Shown piece after piece: positions 58,530 to 64,000 of a DNA stretch of 64,000 nt. The first letter of the stretch is position 1. Each line of letters starts with the position of its first letter. Position numbers and translations under genes: made by a program. Location of the stretch: the NCBI GenBank assembly GCA_033782935.1, contig JAWQEG010000283.1, forward strand, positions 3,534,001 to 3,598,000, in the 5' to 3' direction. This DNA is from Petrolisthes cinctipes (taxonomy: Eukaryota; Arthropoda; Malacostraca; Decapoda; Porcellanidae). The notes beneath the pieces are model-generated. The model made no database searches. It was not told the DNA's origin and worked only from the letters and a program-made list of their open reading frames with translations.

Positions 58530-58860
58530 GGGGGAGGTGGTGGCAGAGTGGATACAGTAATGGACTGCTGATGTCAAGGACACAGGTTCAATTGAGTCCA
58601 TGAGAAATCCCTGGGGTTTTTCCAAGGTGATCTGATGGTTCTGCTGTTCTTCTAGTATCCTGACTATGCTGACACCCCCTACCCCCTATATTGTCGTCAT
58701 TACACAGTATAGAAGATATTCCAAGATGATGTGAGTGATGGTATAGCTATTCTCTCCTGATAGTGACATGTATAAATAAGGTGTCATAATCTGGTGGGAC
58801 AAAAGAGAAGCTACCAACATCATCATGAAGCTCCACAGTCTCACCTAGAGTGACACTCAT
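58530..58860 (+). mobile_element. tRNA-derived SINE
   Basis: A box TGGCAGAGTGGATA (58541-58554) and B box GGTTCAATT (58585-58593) are spaced as in a tRNA gene, inside a GGAGGTGGTGGCAGAGTGG head. The body continues to about 58860 (CACTCATTAATCTCAGGGC). The tail end is uncertain. A direct repeat of TGCTATAGTACCAATACCAC lies just upstream (58309 and 58422). Confidence 0.6.
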
Positions 58861-58945
58861 TAATCTCAGGGCCTCACAAGAGTCACAGACTACTTACAGA
58901 ATACAGTCCTGAGGTGGTGGTAAAAAAAAAAAAAAAATTACTCAT

Positions 58946-59036
58946 TTACTTTCTTCCACTTTTCCTATATTCAAAAGTCTTTTTTCTGTGTGAAGTTTTA
59001 TGTTTATTGAGATGGGATTTGAAAGAAAACTTCACC
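58946..59036 (-). pseudogene. Decayed sixth zinc finger and old C-terminus
   Basis: Out of frame with the gene, the minus strand reads KFSFKSHLNKHKTSHRKKTF, keeping the Phe, Leu, His, His spacing of a C2H2 finger, and ends at TAA (58948-58946). A nonsense change plus a small indel separate it from the upper fingers. Confidence 0.65.
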
Positions 59037-59528
59037 TCATTTCTCACATTCAAAGTTCTTTACTCTTGCATGGATTAGTATGTGTTTCCTTAGATCACTT
59101 TTTGTGATAAACTTTTTACCACATTCATCACATTCAAAGTTCTTTACTCCTATGTGGATAAGTATGTGTTCCCTTAGATTACTCTTGGTGATAAACTTCT
59201 TACCGCAATCATTACATTCAAAGTTCTTCTCTCCTGTGTGGAAAATTATGTGCGTATTTAGATTTCTCTTTGTAACAAACCTTTTACCACATTCATCACA
59301 TTTAAAGTTCTTTCCTGTGTGATCTTGCATGTGCCGCCTTAGACGTGTTTTATCATAGAACTGGTTACCACATTCATCACACACAAACTTTTTCTCTCCA
59401 GTATGAATCAACAAATGTCGAGTGAGACTCCATTTGGTACTAAACTGTTCATCACATTGTAGACAGACATACTTGTTACACTTCTCTTCTCTAACTACAT
59501 CCATGGTGGCATTTCCTTCCACCTCCAT
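59037..59528 (-). CDS. C2H2 zinc-finger protein, five fingers, shortened C-terminus
   Basis: It has 163 codons in one exon. Fingers begin at C22, C50, C77, C105 and C133 with the C-x2-C-x12-H-x3-H pattern, joined by TGEKKF, TGKNF, TGEKNF and IGVKNF linkers. These are DNA-binding fingers of the Kruppel type, so the product is probably a nuclear transcription regulator. The ATG at 59528 follows a possible acceptor (GTTTCAG, about 59656) with a 5' untranslated stretch between. After C161-E-K comes TGA (59039-59037), where a sixth finger should give its second Cys. The rest of that finger is still readable in another frame to 58946. Confidence 0.8.
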   Translation of the reverse strand: MEVEGNATMDVVREEKCNKYVCLQCDEQFSTKWSLTRHLLIHTGEKKFVCDECGNQFYDKTRLRRHMQDHTGKNFKCDECGKRFVTKRNLNTHIIFHTGEKNFECNDCGKKFITKSNLREHILIHIGVKNFECDECGKKFITKSDLRKHILIHARVKNFECEK

Positions 59529-59656
59529 TACTAACAGAGTTTTATTTTGTCACCAAGATGACCACTTGGTTGTTACTGGTGACAGGGTTGTCACATTAAT
59601 ATATTCATTCAGTCTACTTGCTGTTGGTAGATGGTCTAACCTCAACCACACATCTG

Positions 59657-62201
59657 AAACAATGACAATATAACATTTATAATATTGGAAGATTCTTATA
59701 TTATTGTAGAGAATATAATTACATACTGCAATATTTTGACACATTTACTGCAATATACAGTAAACTTCGAAAATCCCAATTGTCCGTATTTTTAAAAATG
59801 GTAATAAAAAAATGCCTACATGACTCACGTACATTTGAGCCACCCACACTCTACCAGCTATTGATATTCAGTGGAAGAGTCTTTAAGAGAAAATGACCAA
59901 AATTAATTAATACAAACAAAGGAATATAAGTTCCCCATTATCACCCTCATGCTCGGGTGTTACACTTGTGATAAGCCTAACTCCTTTATAGTGAACAACT
60001 TTTCACCCTCACACTCCCTTGTTACACTCGTGATAAGCCTAACCCCTTTATAGTGAACAACTTCTCAAAACGGGCATTTTTCATACTTTTAACACATCCC
60101 AGTACATATATTTGATTTGGTGAAAAGCGCAAGTGATTGTATGAGAAAGTGACAAAGAATAATTAATATAAACTGATGAAATGTATTTATATGAGTAGAA
60201 ACTCATAGATTATTGGTGATAACTGAACTTGTCAACCATCACCCTCACTCTCCATTCACTACACTCACACTTTTACCAACCCTTTTAGAATAAACAACCA
60301 TTCAAGACATACATTGTCCATTGTTTTGGCTCAAGTTTAGAATTATTTGCAGTCACTAGCTGTGTATGGAAACCAGAGAAACGAGTGAAAGCACTTGTAG
60401 TTTTGAGAGCGGGTGTGCAGGCAGACAGTCGTATGGATCAAATTTAAGCCCTCGGATATCTCAGATCTGATAACTAGACAAGGGTTTCCCCCCAATTGAT
60501 CCAAAATAGTGAGGGTTTACTCTACTTCAACTACAGTGTATATTTTTGCACCCCAAAGTTACTATAGGTGAATAGTAATGGTTCCTACACCTTGTACAAA
60601 AAGAGATGGCAAGAAAATTGTGAAGAGGAAAGAAACATGTGACATTGACTATTACTCATTACAATTATCAAATGGGAATTTTAGACATCCACAATGGAAC
60701 CCTAGGTAAGGTTTAAGAACAGCAACAAAAACAGAAATTACAATATTTCCCAACTTATCCTCGAAAATCCATCATTCTCTATTTTTCTGTTAAATTACAA
60801 GTGCGTCAGTACATGTTGACAAATTTTCAAAGCCCCACAGAGGCTTTGGGGTAAATCAAGTAATTAAAAAATGCATTAAATATTTGATATTTGTATGTTC
60901 TAGAGATAGTATGACTTTACCTAACATAACCTAATCTGGATCAGGGCAGACTACCAGGACTTAACTGGGACAAATATAGGACTGGAATCAAACATGGTCA
61001 AAATTTACTGTCACACTGGGAAATGACTTAGTAAAGCAATAACAACCACCAAACAATATAGGAAGAAAATTAGGGACATTTTTACAAGTTACACATGTGC
61101 AATATGTTCAGACAACACATGGTTTTTCTTACTGTTTTTCATGTGATTCATGCGATTTTATCATCCATTTATTGTGGAAATTCCCAGTTTTGGCCATAGC
61201 CCATCACTCCAACAATATTGGGGGAGAGCCTGGATTGTGGGTGGAGGAAAGCATAATTATGTGGTGATGTAAGCAGCAATTAATAAACATTGTTATGAGA
61301 GGGGAAGTGGGGAAAGAGAATGACTATTTGACTATCAAGAGCTCACACTATGAATTAAAACAAAAAATATCCCTTCAGGACTGGTCTCATGGAAGGTGCG
61401 GCCCCACTTGTAGCACTTGTGGTAAAGTGGACTGTGGGATCAAAGACCTTCCTCCCCAATGAAGCCCCCAAACTCCCTGGTCCAGTAAGCTCTGGTCCCA
61501 TTTCCTTGGGATGTGCTTCGGTAGCCCAGGAATATAGGGCCATGCAGCCCCTTCTTTATTTTAATAGTAATAGTCTTCACTTTAAAATGTACACATACAC
61601 ACACACACACACACACATACGTTGCTGTGTTTTGCTGAATGAAATATTTTGTTGTTTAGCTGGTATGTATATGTGTGTGTGTGTGTGTGTGTATGTGTAC
61701 TCTTTCTAACAGAACTCTGTCTGTCTGAAAATGGTATGAATGAAAAATTAATAAGTATATAATAACTTGCTAACATAAAATATAAATAAGCAAATAACAC
61801 TCTTTTAAACTATAGAGCATTGTAACTGAGAGAATTAACAATCAATTAACATATGACAATTTTAACACGATTTGTCTGATTAGATCAATTAAAAATACAA
61901 TTACATAAAAAACTTTATCTGATACAGTAATACCTGGATATATAACAAATAAATACTTGCATCCAACACTTCATTATACACTCAGTCACTCATTGAAAAC
62001 CAATAAATGTATTCCCAGGCTTGTGTTATTCATTACCATATACAATAATTAAGTGATTTACTGACCCTGTGTTAAAAGGATAGTGTGTGTTTTCCCTGAC
62101 TTGTGTTATTCATTACCATACACAGTAATCCATACTATAAATGGCAAACTGTCTGTCTGTCCATTTATAACTGGAAAATGGTTACACCTACATCCCAAAC
62201 C
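59657..62201. other. AT-rich interval without a recognisable gene
   Basis: There is a worn fragment of the 24-bp-repeat element at 60910-61030, an imperfect direct duplication at 59940-60070 (CACACTCCCTTGTTACACTC and CTCATGCTCGGGTGTTACAC), and (AC)n at 61592-61617 with (GT)n at 61674-61692. 61380-61560 resembles a minus-strand retroposon fragment. No coding frame is supported. Confidence 0.5.
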
Positions 62202-62395
62202 CATATATATTCTAAATCACCATCATCAGGCAAATGTTTTGGTATGACGTACCATGACGTAACTCGACGTAAAAATGACGTCATCTCCTATAAATCCGCT
62301 AAATAAAAACTATATATTCTGAATCAGCACCACCGGCAAAGGTTTTTATGAGTTAACATGACGTAACTTGACGTAAAAATTATGTTAAAATGTCA
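62202..62395 (+). repeat. Two tandem units of about 108 bp with TGACGT motifs
   Basis: CCATATATATTCTAAATCAC and CTATATATTCTGAATCAGCA start the units at 62202 and 62309. TGACGT occurs at 62245, 62255, 62276 (as TGACGTCA), 62359 and 62369, with CGACGT at 62265. Confidence 0.7.
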
Positions 62396-62884
62396 AATAT
62401 TCTATTTATCGGTTAAAACCATAGAGAAGAATGTGAACGGACAAATGAACTGCTCGAACATAAGTTTCAACGGATTTTTACCGTTTGAGTTGCTAAGAAA
62501 ACGCGCCAAATGGACAGCTCAAACGGAAATTATCCGTTCGAGCTGAAGAAGGCAAAAATGCTATTTGGAAATTCAGTCAGTCTCCGGCATTCAACCTGAA
62601 AAGATGTATGTACTATATCGTCTTTATGTAAGTATGGCAACTGGCAAGCGGCTGAGATAGATATTTTTAACTACCGCAACAAGACTGAAATGCTTTCACA
62701 TTTTATAAAGTTAATATTGACTATTTCTAAACTCCAGGGTGCATCTTTCCTGGGCAATGCTGGTTACCTTCAACTAGTTAAGTGATATAGAGCCTATTTC
62801 ACAGTGGTTTTAGTTTATGATGCTCCCCAACCAACCACACTTGACAGTCTTAGGGCTGATTTCACAGTGGTTTTGGTGGTATTT

Positions 62885-63150
62885 ATCTAGACTATTGATG
62901 TTTTGTAGCAGTATTGCCACATCCAGCATGGTCTCAGTATTTTGCCTCGGTCATTTCTTGGTATTTTGCCATGGTTAGCCAATTTCTCGGTAGTTTGCCC
63001 ATGTTAGGTCCCGGTAGTCTGCTTGATGCAGTCTAGGTTAGGTTAGGTAAGGTCAGACTAATTTCAAAATGCCCTATTTGAATATCTTGAAAATTGGGCA
63101 TTGCCGAAGAAAATGACATGGAAGAAAAATTTTATCAATTAGTGGGGTTA
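62885..63150 (-). repeat. 24-bp-repeat element, copy h
   Basis: TTTTGTAGCAGTATTGCCAC, GTAGTTTGCCCATGTTAGGT, then GCCCTATTTGAATATCTTG. A smaller + oriented piece lies at 63480-63590 (GACCGAGGCAAACTACCGGG). Confidence 0.7.
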
Positions 63151-63796
63151 ATTCTGGGTGGTTCATGAATAACATTGATACATTAATTGGGGTAAAAAGT
63201 TGAGATGCTTATAATTACTCTGTTATTTATCTCTTTATTTGGTAATATTCAAGCATTTGTCCATAATGTATTTTCGACTCAAGGTTTTCTGAATGCAATG
63301 TTTATAGTGTTGTTTTAACGAATCTGTTGTTCACATCCGTTGCAAATAAGTGTTTCTGGAGATAATTATCACCCCTCCCTCCCTCCACCCAATCTCTGAA
63401 AACACTAATTTTTGCCAGATATGAACTAAAGATTCAACTGAAAAACACTACAATGCATTAAATAGAATTAGGTAGAACTCACCTGACCTGACCTGACCTA
63501 ACCTAATCAGGACCGAGGCAAACTACCGGGACCTAACCAGGGTAGACTACTGGGGGCTAACCTTAGAAGTCTACCGGGACAATGTTAACACTTGGTGGCC
63601 ATCTTGAATTGGTATTACAATACCTTTTTATTGGAGAGTGGCAATGAATACAGGTCTTACTACACGTGGGGCAGTTCACTGACGTCGGTTATACTCCTTA
63701 GACATGTTAAACTGGCTTTGTTATTCTCAAAACAGCACTGAAGAATACGTTCAGGGACAGACGGACATTCGGTACAAATGGAAGCCATTGTAATTA

Positions 63797-64000
63797 ATCA
63801 AGCACACTGATTTGCTGTTGAAATGGAGGCACATTTATCAAGCACACTGATTGGCTGTTGAAATGGAGGCACATTAATCAAGCACACTGATTGGCAGTTG
63901 AAATTGAGGCACATTAATCAAGCACACTGATTGGGTGTTGAAATTGAGGCACATTAATCAAGCACACTGATTGGTTGTTGAAATGGAGGCACATTAATCA
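63797..64000 (-). repeat. 40-bp tandem repeat, reverse of the 48.4-kb array, runs off the window
   Basis: ATCAAGCACACTGATTGGCT plus GTTGAAATGGAGGCACATTA starts at 63797, 63837, 63877, 63917 and 63957 and continues past 64000. Confidence 0.95.

Overview
The window looks like nuclear DNA of an arthropod, most likely a decapod crustacean. This is an inference from several traits: CCTAA/TTAGG-type short runs, very heavy microsatellite load (long AT, CT/GA, GT/CA, AAT and CTT tracts), small exons with GT/AG introns, and transposon families common in decapods. No rRNA, canonical tRNA gene, operon or CRISPR array is visible. Most of the sequence is mobile DNA in various stages of decay, often nested.

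Host-type genes are few. (1) A + strand, five-exon gene (about 2118-7086) encodes a type I membrane protein whose ectodomain seems to be two tandem copies of an unnamed Cys/Trp-containing module, each split over two exons with the same 1-0-1 intron phases, followed by a TM exon. Its 5' exon or exons are not found. (2) A single-exon gene (26474-27271, +) encodes a secreted protein with a Cys-rich PAN/apple-like part and a C-terminal F5/8C (fucolectin)-like part. (3) A five-finger C2H2 zinc-finger protein (59037-59528, -) has a sixth finger that survives only out of frame. A MADF-type exon (24088-24279, -) and one orphan exon (57376-57609, +) are weaker.

Layout: 1-1018 holds an open reading frame leaving the window on the - strand (retroelement gag/ORF1-like). 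1600-1930 may be a Penelope-like tail with a hammerhead-like core. 2118-7086 is the TM gene, with simple repeats in its introns. 8593-12978 is a decayed Gypsy element on -, inserted in a non-LTR element (12984-14026) that is also hit by another LTR (14027-14403). 15007-15172 is a TA-flanked MITE. 15449-18000 is a decayed PIF/Harbinger nuclease with a convergent coiled-coil ORF. 19.3-26 kb is mostly simple repeat and small fold-back elements. 31.1-38.3 kb is a second Gypsy element (+) carrying a Tc1-like end and a tRNA-derived SINE. 38.3-41.2 kb is a non-LTR element carrying two solo LTRs. 41.25-44.44 kb is a hAT element. 44.5-51 kb is a field of a 24-bp-repeat-bearing dispersed element. 50.7-52.4 kb is an inverted duplicate of the hAT right half and its flank. 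52.4-54.9 kb is a third non-LTR element (-) with a SINE inside. The window ends in a 40-bp array that is the reverse complement of one at 48.4 kb.

The most informative structures are the paired filled and empty sites of a 398-bp MITE inside the inverted hAT duplication, the modular TM gene, and a palindromic repeat family of about 125 bp with at least four copies. Nothing here amounts to a clear new multi-gene system. All calls come from reading the sequence and from remembered family motifs; no database search was run.
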